NCBI GenBank assembly: GCA_027943245.1 | Contig: JANDJZ010000167.1 | Location: 26,283-90,282 of the forward strand | Length of the DNA stretch: 64,000 nucleotides | Source of the DNA: Acanthamoeba sp. SK_2022b | Taxonomy: Eukaryota > Discosea > Longamoebia > Acanthamoebidae | Reading direction: 5' to 3' | Shown: one piece after another, positions 33,204 to 42,248 of the stretch | Position numbering within the stretch: the first letter of the stretch is position 1 | How the letters are laid out: the number at the start of each line of letters is the position of its first letter | Notes under the pieces: model-generated | The model's database searches: none | The model's input: only the letters and a program-made list of their open reading frames with translations | What the model was told of the DNA's origin: nothing | Made by a program: the position numbers and the translations under genes

Positions 33204-34386
33204 AGACATTATCGATTCGATGCTGCCAAAAATAACGGCGGCAGGGATGAGCGCACCTGAATTCCAGACCATCCTCACCGGCTGGCAGACGATTTTTCGT
33301 GGCATCTATGGCGATGACATCTACATCGAGCCGGACAGCAAAGACGGCGTGCTGTTGTCGCTGATCGCCTACGCGATGCACGGCGGAAACAATGCGGCGA
33401 TCGCCACCTGGAATGCGTTTAGCCCGGCGACCGGAACCGGCGCGGGGTTGGCGAGTAACGTCAAAATCAACGGCATCAGCCGCAAGGAACCGTCAAATTC
33501 CACGGTTGACGTGAAGCTGATCGGGCAGGTGGGGACGGTCATCAGAAATGCCTCAGTACGCGACAGCGCTGGGAACCTTTGGGATTTGCCGGCAGAGGTG
33601 GAACTCGATATTCACGGCCAGGCGGTGGTAACGGCGACGGCGCAGAAGGCAGGCGCCATCACCGCGCTGCCTGGCGATGTTTCGCAAATCGCTACACCGA
33701 CGCGCGGCTGGCAATCCGTCACGAACCCTGAAGCGGCCACCGCCGGCAAACCGGTTGAAACTGACGCCGAATTGAGGCAGCGGCAGGCGCTCAGCGTCGC
33801 GCTACCGTCCCGAACTGTCATGGAGGGGCTGATAGGCGCCATTGCCAATATCACAGGCGTGACGCGCTATAAGGGTTACGACAACGACACTTCGGAAACC
33901 GACATCAACGGCGTGCCGGCGCATGCGGTTTCGATGGTGGTAGACGGCGGCGATGCAGAAGAGATCGCCCGGATCATCGCGATAAAAAAATCACCTGGTG
34001 CGCCGACGTTCGGCACTACGACGGTGATCGTCAAAGATGCGTATGGCACAGACAAGCCGATCCATTTTTTCCGGCCGACCAAAGTTCCGATTTATGCCGC
34101 TATCAAAATTAAGGTGCTTCCTGGCTACACCAGCGACATTGGCGAAGACATAAAAAAAGCCGTGTCCGACTACATCAACACGCTCTATATCGGTGACACC
34201 GTTTATTTTTCCCGGCTTTATGTTCCCGCCACGCTGGGAAATGCCGCCAGCGGGAAAACCTATGACCTGATGACGGTGAGCATTGGAAAAGATGCGGTCA
34301 CGATGAGCGAGGCCAACATTCCGATCCTGTTTAACGAGTCTGCGACCTGTTCGCCGGAGAATATCGCAATTATCACGGTGGCATGA
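33196..34386 (+). CDS. Baseplate J-like protein
   Basis: 396 residues: TILTGWQTIFRGIYGDDIYI, SLIAYAMHGGNNAAIATWNA and FSPATGTGAGLASNVKINGI near the start, and a central ETDAELRQRQALSVALPSR, all characteristic of baseplate J proteins. It forms the outer wedge on which tail fibres sit. Confidence 0.9.
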   Translation: MYEDIIDSMLPKITAAGMSAPEFQTILTGWQTIFRGIYGDDIYIEPDSKDGVLLSLIAYAMHGGNNAAIATWNAFSPATGTGAGLASNVKINGISRKEPSNSTVDVKLIGQVGTVIRNASVRDSAGNLWDLPAEVELDIHGQAVVTATAQKAGAITALPGDVSQIATPTRGWQSVTNPEAATAGKPVETDAELRQRQALSVALPSRTVMEGLIGAIANITGVTRYKGYDNDTSETDINGVPAHAVSMVVDGGDAEEIARIIAIKKSPGAPTFGTTTVIVKDAYGTDKPIHFFRPTKVPIYAAIKIKVLPGYTSDIGEDIKKAVSDYINTLYIGDTVYFSRLYVPATLGNAASGKTYDLMTVSIGKDAVTMSEANIPILFNESATCSPENIAIITVA

Positions 34387-34961
34387 TGACCAACAAATAC
34401 ACCGCATTAATACCCGCTTATCACTGTCAATTCCCCAACTACTTCGCCACAGTCAATGCAGTCACTGAGGCGTTCGTACGTCAACAGGACAGCACGCGCG
34501 GCATCGTGCCGGCGTTTGACCTTGATAGCGCCATTGGCGCTCAGCTCGATGTAATCGGCCTGTGGGTAGGGCGCGGGCGTCGCATACGAGCACCGGCAGT
34601 GAACCATTATTTTTCGTTCGATGATCCCGTTCTGGGTTTCGACCTGGGGACATGGAAGGGACGCTACGACTACGGCGACGAGTATATCGATATGGATGAC
34701 GACACCTATCGAACGGTACTGCGTGCAAAAATCGGCGCCAACAACTGGGACGGTACTGTAGAAACGCTGCCCGCCGTTCTGGCGGCTATTTATCCGAAAG
34801 GCGGTATCACGATCACTTTTTCGGACAATCTCGACATGAGCATGACGATCACAGCTCGAGGGGCCGTAATACCGGCAATCACGAAAGAAATTATTCGGCA
34901 GGGGTATCTCTCGATTAAACCGATGGGGATCGCCGTAAATTATGAAGTTGTGGAGGGATAA
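34383..34961 (+). CDS. DUF2612 baseplate/tail protein
   Basis: 192 residues: IGAQLDVIGLWVGRGRRIRA, the YDYGDEYIDMDDDTYRTVLR AKI block and NNWDGTVETLPAVLAAIYP. This is DUF2612, the functional counterpart of tail protein I, linking J to the fibres. The start overlaps the J stop. Confidence 0.85.
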   Translation: MMTNKYTALIPAYHCQFPNYFATVNAVTEAFVRQQDSTRGIVPAFDLDSAIGAQLDVIGLWVGRGRRIRAPAVNHYFSFDDPVLGFDLGTWKGRYDYGDEYIDMDDDTYRTVLRAKIGANNWDGTVETLPAVLAAIYPKGGITITFSDNLDMSMTITARGAVIPAITKEIIRQGYLSIKPMGIAVNYEVVEG

Positions 34962-35741
34962 ATGGCGAAGAATGAATTTAAACCGTTTGCCATCGGTGAA
35001 TACGCGAACGTGCTATCCCAGTATGAATATGAATTACTCCCCGCTATAGGGGCTGGATTTACTGCCGGTGTTGCAAAAAGTGAAGAGCTTAATAAGGTAT
35101 GGCGGCAATCTTCTGTGATGTCATCTGTATTAGGTGATTTCATTGCCATTAACTCTGGTGATGATGTTTTGGATGATGGTGACACGAACAGGATTTTACA
35201 ATCGCTAATTAAAGCATTATCAAAACCAATAATTGATGTTAGTCACCCTGTCGGGACTGTTGCTTTGTTTGCTCAAAATAAAAACCCTAACGAACTTTTT
35301 CCAGGGACTACGTGGGTATACCTTGGCGAGAATAAAACCATCAGGTTATCAAAATCTGATGGGAGTGATTTGCTTGAGTCCGGTGGGGCGGATCAAGTAA
35401 TCATCAGTAAGGAAAGTCTGCCAAATATAACGTTATCTGTCAGCGGCACTGCTAATGAAGTAGATCTCGGTTCTCGACAAACAGACACCCAGGGTAGACA
35501 TAATCATAGATCTGGCATGGCAGGCCCAGGCGCATCATACCAAGACTATATAGTTGGGTCTGATAATGATTCACATAGGGCGCTTACTTATACAAGTGAC
35601 GACGGTGAACACATACACACGGTAAATATTGGTACGCATTCACATAATGTTAGCGGTTCAACAGAAACCCTTGGTTCTGGAAATTCAATTAATATCACCA
35701 ATGCTTACGTAAAATTAATGGGCTGGTATCGCACCGCTTAA
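34962..35741 (+). CDS. Tail fibre/collar protein with HxH metal-binding tip
   Basis: 259 residues. The N-terminal FKPFAIGEYANVLSQYEYEL is the usual baseplate-attachment part in these phages. The middle (ISHPVGTVALFAQNKNPNEL FPGTTW-like) is a tail-collar pattern. The C-terminal part has HNH, HIH and HSH pairs, which in T4 gp12-type fibres bind metal ions along the trimer axis. It probably recognises the host surface. Confidence 0.78.
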   Translation: MAKNEFKPFAIGEYANVLSQYEYELLPAIGAGFTAGVAKSEELNKVWRQSSVMSSVLGDFIAINSGDDVLDDGDTNRILQSLIKALSKPIIDVSHPVGTVALFAQNKNPNELFPGTTWVYLGENKTIRLSKSDGSDLLESGGADQVIISKESLPNITLSVSGTANEVDLGSRQTDTQGRHNHRSGMAGPGASYQDYIVGSDNDSHRALTYTSDDGEHIHTVNIGTHSHNVSGSTETLGSGNSINITNAYVKLMGWYRTA

Positions 35742-35757
35742 TAGAGAGAAATAAATC

Positions 35758-37731
35758 ATGTCAAATAATGGTTTGCCAGTCACTGACGTGGTAGGGGTTT
35801 CTGTGTCCCTTGGGCAGCGCCGCACTTCCGGTGCATCATCTGGGGATGCCTATGCACAGGCTGCACAGAATAGCGCAGTAAATGCCGCTGGCTCTGCGGC
35901 CCATGCAGAGAAATCGGAGTTGTCGTCGGCGGAAAATGCCGAAAATGCAAAGGAATCGGAAATTAGCGCGGCGGAATCAGCACAATCAGCAAAGGCAGAT
36001 GCGGAAATATCACAATCAGCAGTTGGGGCATATCCCAGCAAAGCGGCCGCTCAGGATGCTATTGATAAAGGTATTGAAACGAGAACTGATTTCATTGTTT
36101 GGGGTGTTATTGATGGCGACATTTGGACTGAACGCTATCAAAATATAAATGGTGTCGCCACCTCAACGGGTGTGACAATGAAAAATGGAAAATTCATTGA
36201 CGCTCTGGTAGCTGTTGTGAGTAACCTGAATAGTTCGTTACCGAGCTATCACCAGTCGCCCAACCTGGTAGCATTGCACGTTGATAGAAATGGACAAGTG
36301 CCAGCCTGGTATCGGTATGGGAAGCTAGGTTTCGCCGGGGTAGAGAGTGACTCTGCTCAGCGCCTTCTTAACTCCAGTCATTCGTTTTTCCCAATTCAGA
36401 TGTCGGCAAATTTGTGGGCATTTGGGGTGGATTCGGCAGGCCAGGTTCCGATGTGGTTTCGAAATGGCGCGTGGGGTGCAGCTGCTGTAGAGCCAGATAC
36501 AGCGGATAGAGTGATTAAAAACGCTCGAGTATTCCCATCATATAACATGGCGCCAAATAAAGTCGCGCTTTATGTGGACACCGTCGGTAACGTCCCTATC
36601 CGCATAATAGAAGGGGCATTCGATGCTGCGGATGTAACTCAGCGAACAGCTAATCTAATTGGTGATAAGATCGGTGCTACCGGTAATTTGGTCGTGCGAA
36701 GCACATCAGGTAGCACACTTTATTCAATGCGTATTAAAAAAGCCAAGTTAAAAACCGGAGTTAATGCGCGTGCTGTTGGGCTAATGATTGGTGATTCATG
36801 GTCAGATTTTTATAATATATCCCAAGCGATAGCTAATAAAATGTACGCTAAGTGGGGGCCGCGTGCAGGCGCGGGTTGGTTCCAGTTAAATGATGACCCA
36901 GCGTGTTTATGGGAAAATATGATTGTTTCCCGTAGCGGATGGACGGAATACGATGCAAATGGAGAGCCTCCGTATGGCTGCGGTGTTGACGGTAAGGCTT
37001 ACTACACATCTACTAATAACGCGACGGCCTCAATTACGAATGTACGAGATACTGCAGGAACTGTATTTTATTACGATGGAAACGGCACGTTTGTTATTGG
37101 TGTTGGCGGCACGACTAAAACGGTAACCGGCACCGGTTCCGGCGAGTACCGCAGCACGTCTATTCCCGGCCTAACCTCTGGGCTTGACACGGTGACCATT
37201 ACAACAACAGGCAATACTGGCGTCGTTTGCCTGCATGGGTTTATTTTTGAGTCTGAATTAAACTCAGGCTGTATGATTCACAAATGCGGTAACGGTGGAA
37301 CGTGGGCAGGTCAGCACGAAAGCTTCATCACCCCGCGTGTTAAATATTTTGCGCTAAAACTTAATCCTGATTTCATCGTAGTGAATCTTGGCACTAACGA
37401 TTACTTACAGGATAGAACTACATCCACTTATATCAGTGCGCTAAATGGAATTATTGATGCATGGCGCGCGATATTGCCGGATGTCGGGATTATCCTTGTT
37501 TCACCACCGGTTCCAAATGCCAATGGAAAAACGCCAATGGTGGATTTTCGTAACGCAATGCGTAACGTTGCGCGTGATAAAAATGTGGAATGGTATGACC
37601 TATACGGAGACATGCCAAAAAATTGGGCGACTGGCAATGCTATGGGGTGGTGGAAAGACGCGTATCATCCGAATGATGTTGGTGCCGAACAAATCGTAAA
37701 CACTTTGTTCGAACTTCTGTTAAATAAATAA
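35758..37731 (+). CDS. Tail fibre with SGNH hydrolase domain
   Basis: 657 residues. An alanine/serine-rich coiled coil (about 20-95) is followed by three related about 60-residue repeats (about 175-300; VD-x-x-GQVP-x-W core). The C-terminal half carries an SGNH hydrolase: GLMIGDSWSDF (nucleophile Ser), VNLGTNDYL (Asn) and DAYHPND (Asp-His). An insert domain (about 410-520) interrupts it. It probably deacetylates host surface polysaccharide. The gene is less GC-rich than the head genes, as is common for fibres. Confidence 0.85.
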   Translation: MSNNGLPVTDVVGVSVSLGQRRTSGASSGDAYAQAAQNSAVNAAGSAAHAEKSELSSAENAENAKESEISAAESAQSAKADAEISQSAVGAYPSKAAAQDAIDKGIETRTDFIVWGVIDGDIWTERYQNINGVATSTGVTMKNGKFIDALVAVVSNLNSSLPSYHQSPNLVALHVDRNGQVPAWYRYGKLGFAGVESDSAQRLLNSSHSFFPIQMSANLWAFGVDSAGQVPMWFRNGAWGAAAVEPDTADRVIKNARVFPSYNMAPNKVALYVDTVGNVPIRIIEGAFDAADVTQRTANLIGDKIGATGNLVVRSTSGSTLYSMRIKKAKLKTGVNARAVGLMIGDSWSDFYNISQAIANKMYAKWGPRAGAGWFQLNDDPACLWENMIVSRSGWTEYDANGEPPYGCGVDGKAYYTSTNNATASITNVRDTAGTVFYYDGNGTFVIGVGGTTKTVTGTGSGEYRSTSIPGLTSGLDTVTITTTGNTGVVCLHGFIFESELNSGCMIHKCGNGGTWAGQHESFITPRVKYFALKLNPDFIVVNLGTNDYLQDRTTSTYISALNGIIDAWRAILPDVGIILVSPPVPNANGKTPMVDFRNAMRNVARDKNVEWYDLYGDMPKNWATGNAMGWWKDAYHPNDVGAEQIVNTLFELLLNK

Positions 37732-37740
37732 GGTCGCGAA

Positions 37741-38511
37741 ATGAACACTATGAACACCGTTGTTCCGTTAATTCAAGGGGTATTGCCTGCCGGTCCTGCA
37801 TATATGAATATCTCAGAATTTGATATTTTCAATCCATTCTATGATATTCCTTATTCCACGAATTTAGCCGCCGCGGGTTTTTTCAGCTCTCAGATGATTA
37901 ACCCACTAAATAATCATGCCGACTTAGGAAAACCATTTTTAAAGGTTGGCGTGCCTGATATAAATTCAAGATACGCCTCTGTTAGTGATGGCAACTATAT
38001 TGACACTCAAATTAAAGTCACGGGTAATGATGCAACTATCATTGAGATAGCAAGAAACCCATCAACCACTGTCGATGCGTGGTCGGTATCTAACTATACT
38101 GGAAATAATGCTATAGGCAGTGACTCCATCCTCCTACGAAAAGATCGCCAGATGGAGGTTTACACATCAAATGGGGCTAACCTTGCGTCAACGGTAATCA
38201 ATATGGCTGATGCTGGCGCTGCAGCAGACCTTGCAATCGTCGCCGGTCGTTTTGGCCCAGGTGACGTGACAGGTTCGGTCTACCGCCCAGCTACTGGAGA
38301 TTTACTACATGGAACTCGAGCTGTAACACGCGTAGCAAATGCCAACCGCAACTACAGCGTAGGGGTTCGCCCTGGGCTCACAGGTAACGGAAACAGCAAT
38401 GTATCTGTAGTGCTAATTTATAACGAGCGCCTGAGCGACGCGAATCTCTTGGCTGTAATGAAGTATCTGCGCACGACATTTGGCGCGCGGTACGGGTTGT
38501 GGGCTGCGTGA
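37741..38511 (+). CDS. Second fibre-module protein, lectin-like
   Basis: 256 residues, no signal peptide, beta-rich. The end (VVLIYNERLSDANLLAVMKY) looks like the C-terminus of concanavalin-A-like domains in phage fibres. It lies eight bases after the SGNH fibre and before a terminator, so it closes the tail operon. It may bind carbohydrate or cap the fibre; uncertain. Confidence 0.62.
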   Translation: MNTMNTVVPLIQGVLPAGPAYMNISEFDIFNPFYDIPYSTNLAAAGFFSSQMINPLNNHADLGKPFLKVGVPDINSRYASVSDGNYIDTQIKVTGNDATIIEIARNPSTTVDAWSVSNYTGNNAIGSDSILLRKDRQMEVYTSNGANLASTVINMADAGAAADLAIVAGRFGPGDVTGSVYRPATGDLLHGTRAVTRVANANRNYSVGVRPGLTGNGNSNVSVVLIYNERLSDANLLAVMKYLRTTFGARYGLWAA

Positions 38512-38584
38512 AACTGGTGCAGGGATGGAACCCGGTCATTCATAAAAACTATCTTTCGTTATCGATCAGACATCTGCCATTTAA

Positions 38585-38614
38585 GATGTGAATCGATCTT
38601 CACATCGGTTTTTT
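38585..38614 (+). terminator. Rho-independent terminator of the late operon
   Basis: GATGTGAA/TTCACATC stem with a 6-nt loop, followed by GG and a T6 tract. It separates the fibre genes from the LexA-controlled gene. Confidence 0.85.
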
Positions 38615-38624
38615 CTTACGATTA

Positions 38625-38644
38625 TACTGTATGTGTATACAGTA
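38625..38644. promoter_or_regulatory. LexA (SOS) box 3
   Basis: TACTGTATGTGTATACAGTA, very close to consensus, 21 bp before the UmuD'-like gene. Confidence 0.92.
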
Positions 38645-38665
38645 TTTGTTGTGAGGTAAAACACT

Positions 38666-39064
38666 ATGGGAATGATGCCAAAATTTGCTAGCCCGGCAGC
38701 AGACTACGTTGAGCGCCGCTTGAGCCTTGACGAGATCTGCATTTCAAAGCCGAGCGCTACTTATCTGCTCCGCGCCGCCGGCCAGGCGATGGCGGTCGGT
38801 ATCCACGCTGACGCGTTGCTTGTTGTCGATTCGTCGGCGACGCCGGTACACGGCAGCATTATCGTAGCTGCGGAGGAAGGCGCCCACGTGCTGCGCCGGC
38901 TTCGCCTTTACCCGAACCGAGCGCTCGAATTTCTGGACGGATCTGGCCGGGAAACTGAACTCGGTAATGAAGATTCGGAAGAAGGGGTTCAAGTTTTTGG
39001 GGTAGTTATGTACTGCGTGAACGACATGCGGAGTTGTGAGTGGGATGACCTACCGGTTATTTGA
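38666..39064 (+). CDS. UmuD'-like protein without catalytic residues, SOS-controlled
   Basis: 132 residues; GAGGT precedes the ATG. It aligns with the body of UmuD from just after the self-cleavage site (FASPAADYVERRLSLDEICI), so it is born in the UmuD' form, like HumD of phage P1. The Ser of the S-x-x-Lys dyad is Ala41 (AAGQAM where UmuD has SGDSM) and the Lys is Arg77 (VLRRL where UmuD has VKKL), so no protease activity is expected. It could pair with host UmuC, replace UmuD', or bind UmuD or LexA. No umuC gene is adjacent. Confidence 0.85.
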   Translation: MGMMPKFASPAADYVERRLSLDEICISKPSATYLLRAAGQAMAVGIHADALLVVDSSATPVHGSIIVAAEEGAHVLRRLRLYPNRALEFLDGSGRETELGNEDSEEGVQVFGVVMYCVNDMRSCEWDDLPVI

Positions 39065-39442
39065 TGACCGGTCATGAACACTGCGATCACGGCCGAAATT
39101 CTCCCGAACCGATCCGAGAACTATGGTAAACGACTGAAATAAAAGAAAGGAAATGCAAGGTATAGCAAGGGATTGCGAAAGGCTTTTGTGTGATAACTAA
39201 TTGTTTTTTATTGATATTGTAATTATTCTGCGCATAAAGGAATCGTATTCGGTCTTTTTTTGTGTGATTGATTTGTAAGAAAATTTCCCCTAAATCATCT
39301 GCAACAATCCTCGGTTTTCTTTTCGAGCTACCAGACTCTAAGCGCGAACGAATAATGTCGCTTCTGCGATACGAAGCAAGGTTCAATTCATCCAGTCAAT
39401 TTGTTAGGATCGCCTGACCTACATGACTATTGGTGCAGTACA
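39065..39442. other. Right prophage boundary region
   Basis: AT-rich DNA without a supported gene. A leftward 99-codon ORF with a TTG start (39087-39386) has no good ribosome-binding site and no recognised motif. ATGACCGGTCAT, a 12-bp palindrome, lies at the end of the UmuD'-like gene. The attachment site should be here, but without the left end its core cannot be named. No tRNA was recognised. Confidence 0.5.
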
Positions 39443-39793
39443 TTGAAAATTAAAGCGTTGTTATTTGTTGCGTTGGCCGCGCTGGCCGGCTGCAGCCAGG
39501 AGGGAACCTCGATGAATCAGCCCGTAAACGAGAAAGGCGGCCAAACGGAAGTGTTGCTGGTGAACAGCGCGCTGGTGGACTGCGTGGGCGTCGGCCCGAT
39601 GAAGTGCATGCAGGTGCGCCGCTCCGCGCAGCAGCCGTGGGAGTTGTTCTATACCGGCATCGAGGGTTTCACCTTCGAACCGGGCTATCAGTATCGGCTG
39701 AAAGTGCGCGTCACTCCGGTGGAGAACGTGCCGGCCGATGCCTCATCGCTGCGTTATACGCTGATTGAGCAGCTGGAAAAGAACAAGGCGTAA
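39443..39793 (+). CDS. DUF4377-type lipoprotein
   Basis: About 116 residues from a TTG at 39443 (LKIKALLFVALAALAGC), giving a clean lipoprotein signal with the cysteine at about residue 17. The mature part has VDCVGVGPMKCMQVR and LFYTGIEGFTFEPGYQYRLK, the DUF4377 pattern. No ATG and only a weak ribosome-binding site are present, which may mean that prophage insertion replaced the original 5' end. GC-rich as the chromosome. Confidence 0.75.
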   Translation: MKIKALLFVALAALAGCSQEGTSMNQPVNEKGGQTEVLLVNSALVDCVGVGPMKCMQVRRSAQQPWELFYTGIEGFTFEPGYQYRLKVRVTPVENVPADASSLRYTLIEQLEKNKA

Positions 39794-39805
39794 TGGATCT
39801 ACCTT

Positions 39806-39839
39806 GTCACCACCAAATGGCGTTTCATTTGGTGGTGAC
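39806..39839. terminator. 14-bp perfect hairpin between convergent genes
   Basis: GTCACCACCAAATG and its exact complement CATTTGGTGGTGAC with a 6-nt loop. It has no clean T tract on the plus side but lies where both the lipoprotein and the leftward membrane-protein transcripts would end. Confidence 0.6.
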
Positions 39840-39843
39840 GACT

Positions 39844-40146
39844 TCAGGAAAGTTTGTCTTTTTTCTTTCTTCTGGAGGATTCGAAAGTGGCGAAGGCATG
39901 TGCAAGAGCAAACCCCAACGCACAGTAGCGTAGAGGCCAATTTTCTTTGGTCCATGTTTCAGAGTCAGCAATAAACATCGCGTTGCCGTTGGCAAAAAGG
40001 GTAAATTGCCAGCAAAGGATTAAAAAGCATATCGTAACCAGAACGACATAACCCTTGGAACCCAGAGGCGGTCTGAAGCCGTATTTCACGGCCAGACAGG
40101 CCGCGGCAGCGAGAGTAGAAAGAATATAATATAAAGTCGGTTCCAT
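39844..40146 (-). CDS. Small inner-membrane protein, unknown
   Basis: 100 residues from the ATG at 40146 (AGGAACAG upstream). Two transmembrane helices are visible (about 5-22 and 35-52), with a third weak one near 80, and a very basic C-terminus (SSRRKKKDKLS). It is convergent with the lipoprotein gene and divergent from fabV. No family was recognised. Confidence 0.6.
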   Translation of the reverse strand: MEPTLYYILSTLAAAACLAVKYGFRPPLGSKGYVVLVTICFLILCWQFTLFANGNAMFIADSETWTKENWPLRYCALGFALAHAFATFESSRRKKKDKLS

Positions 40147-40432
40147 TACTGTTCCTGGTGATTTTATCTTCCCTGGATTTCGACCGAAAAACAGCCACAC
40201 CATAACGCAACGCCAGAAGCATGATCAACTTTTGCTGATTTGAAGAGGGAAGGCTTGAACGCGCTGAGGGTACGAAGCGTGGCGTGTAGAGGCATCACAA
40301 TGCGGAGTTGGGCAACCCTGATCCCTCGACTAAACTGGTCTGTTCACTGCGCTTGTTTTCGCACTTTCTTAAGTATATCGAGAAAATCAGGTATATTGTC
40401 CTTCGGTTTTTAGCTACCAAGAAAAAATTACT

Positions 40433-41632
40433 ATGATTATCAAACCTAAAATTCGTGGTTTTATCTGCACCACCGCTCACCCGGCAGGCTGTGAAGCCAA
40501 CGTCCGTGAGCAAATCGCCTACGTTAAGTCGCGCGGCGAACTGAAAAACGGGCCTAAAAAGGTGCTGGTCATTGGTGCATCCACCGGTTACGGTCTGGCC
40601 TCGCGCATCAATGCCGCTTTCGGCAGCGGTGCGGCCACCATCGGCGTATTTTTCGAGAAGCCTGGCAGCGAAGGCAAAACCGGTTCCGCCGGTTGGTACA
40701 ACTCCGCCGGTTTCGACAAGGCAGCTAAAGAAGAAGGCCTGTACGCGAAAAGCATCAACGGCGATGCATTCTCCAACGAGTGCCGTCAGACCGTGATCGA
40801 TCTGATCAAAAAAGACCTGGGTCAGGTTGACCTGGTGGTTTACTCGCTGGCTTCGCCGGTGCGTAAGATGCCGGAAACCGGCGAAGTGGTGCGTTCCGCA
40901 CTGAAGCCGATCGGCGAGCCGTACAAATCCGTCGCGCTGGACACCAACAAAGACGTGCTGGTTGAAGCCGTGGTCGAGCCGGCCAACGAGCAAGAAATCG
41001 CCGACACCGTGAAGGTGATGGGCGGCCAGGACTGGCAGCTGTGGATGGACGCGCTGGACGAAGCGGGCGTGCTGGCGGATAACGCGCAGTCTGTCGCTTA
41101 CTCCTACATCGGTACCGATCTAACCTGGCCAATCTACTGGCACGGTACGCTGGGCAAGGCGAAAGAAGATCTGGATCGCGCGGCGCACGCCATCAACCAG
41201 AAACTGCAGGCCAAAGGCGGCGCGGCTTACGTTGCGGTGCTCAAGTCGGTGGTGACTCAGGCTTCCTCCGCCATTCCGGTAATGCCGCTGTATATCTCCA
41301 TCGTGTTCAAGATCATGAAGGAGCAGGGCATTCACGAAGGCTGCATCGAGCAGATCCAGCGTCTGTTCGCCACCAAGCTGTACAGCGGTGCGGCGCCGGA
41401 CACCGACGAGAAACACCGTCTGCGTCTGGATGACTGGGAACTGCGCGACGCCGTGCAGGAAACCTGCCGTGAAATCTGGCAGCAGCTGAACGACAACAAC
41501 ATCAACGAACTGACCGATTACCAGGGCTACAAGGCGGAATTCCTGCGCCTGTTCGGCTTTGGTCTGCAGGGCGTTGACTACGACGCCGATCTGAGCGGCG
41601 AAGCCAACTTCGATGTGATCGAGCTGGTCTAA
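40433..41632 (+). CDS. fabV: Enoyl-[acyl-carrier-protein] reductase FabV (trans-2-enoyl-CoA reductase)
   Basis: 399 residues, full length for FabV. The N-terminal [20 protein letters not shown] and the [18 protein letters not shown] nucleotide-binding loop are typical. The FabV Y-x8-K catalytic motif is present ([11 protein letters not shown], near residues 237-246). It reduces enoyl-ACP with NADH in the last step of each fatty-acid elongation cycle. FabV-type enzymes are insensitive to triclosan. A TATATT lies about 30 bp before the start as likely -10. Confidence 0.96.
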   Translation: MIIKPKIRGFICTTAHPAGCEANVREQIAYVKSRGELKNGPKKVLVIGASTGYGLASRINAAFGSGAATIGVFFEKPGSEGKTGSAGWYNSAGFDKAAKEEGLYAKSINGDAFSNECRQTVIDLIKKDLGQVDLVVYSLASPVRKMPETGEVVRSALKPIGEPYKSVALDTNKDVLVEAVVEPANEQEIADTVKVMGGQDWQLWMDALDEAGVLADNAQSVAYSYIGTDLTWPIYWHGTLGKAKEDLDRAAHAINQKLQAKGGAAYVAVLKSVVTQASSAIPVMPLYISIVFKIMKEQGIHEGCIEQIQRLFATKLYSGAAPDTDEKHRLRLDDWELRDAVQETCREIWQQLNDNNINELTDYQGYKAEFLRLFGFGLQGVDYDADLSGEANFDVIELV

Positions 41633-41651
41633 GCGCGTCGAGCGGTCAAAC

Positions 41652-41678
41652 AAGGTCGGGTTAGCCCGGCCTTTTTTA
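41652..41678 (+). terminator. Rho-independent terminator of fabV
   Basis: AAGGTCGGG pairs with CCCGGCCTT (one G-U pair) around a TTAG loop, followed by a T tract. Confidence 0.88.
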
Positions 41679-41858
41679 TTGCACGCGAATTATCGGGTGG
41701 CTAAGCGAAAATGTTTATTTCAGGTTAATAGGTTAACCAGGTGATTAACATCGACGGGCGGCGTTGAAATAACAGCGGTTATTAAACTAAAGAAAGTCAT
41801 TTTTTTATTTACCCTTGCCGCCGGCTGCGGGTATTTTATTTCCTTTAAGGAGAAAACG

Positions 41859-42077
41859 ATGACATGGCGTTATTGGGCCCCGGCATCGTTATTGTTGTTG
41901 AGCGCTTGCAGCGCGATTCAGCCGACGTCGACGTCCCCAGACTGGTCTCAGCCGCAGCCTGCCACGCGGGAGCAGCGGCAGCGCATCATGGCGGGCGAGT
42001 CCGCCTCCTCGGTATTGCACGAAGGAAATGTCGGCATTGGCGGCACCTTCGATGGGTCGAAAATATTCGATCGTTAA
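41859..42077 (+). CDS. Small lipoprotein
   Basis: 72 residues; the signal ends in LLLLSAC with the cysteine at residue 17. The mature part is short, polar and rich in proline, serine and glutamine. AAGGAGAAAACG precedes the ATG. It is the first of three small envelope genes in the same direction. Confidence 0.75.
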   Translation: MTWRYWAPASLLLLSACSAIQPTSTSPDWSQPQPATREQRQRIMAGESASSVLHEGNVGIGGTFDGSKIFDR

Positions 42078-42248
42078 GCCGCTAAATATATTCAGCCAAA
42101 TTAATGCGCGCATTCTGCCGATATTGTCGGAGGGTTTACCTTTCCTGCGTTATTCTGCCGTGGCCCGACCATTTATTGCGTTAGCAGACAATTCGTTTTC
42201 CTTATAGGGAACTGCCGGTTTATTTCGGTGTAATCAAAGGAGTTGCCC

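Larger units (their letters stand above)
1..39442. mobile_element. Prophage with lambdoid control region and contractile tail (left end outside window)
   Basis: Genes run in lambdoid order: leftward small genes, repressor/Cro switch, replication, Q-like gene, lysis, terminase, head, tail, fibres, cargo. The virion genes (DUF1073 portal, DUF2213, DUF2184-type capsid, DUF3383 sheath, DUF3277 tube, Gp138 spike, baseplate J) belong to a myovirus with a short tape measure. No integrase is present, so it must lie left of position 1. The right end is inferred between the last phage gene (ends 39064) and the chromosomal lipoprotein gene (about 39443); the exact att site was not identified. Every virion gene expected is open, so the prophage may be intact. 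Confidence 0.93.

Noticed and set aside
39087..39386. A leftward 99-codon frame at the prophage edge
   Set aside because: TTG start, no ribosome-binding site and no motif. It could be a remnant but cannot be supported.
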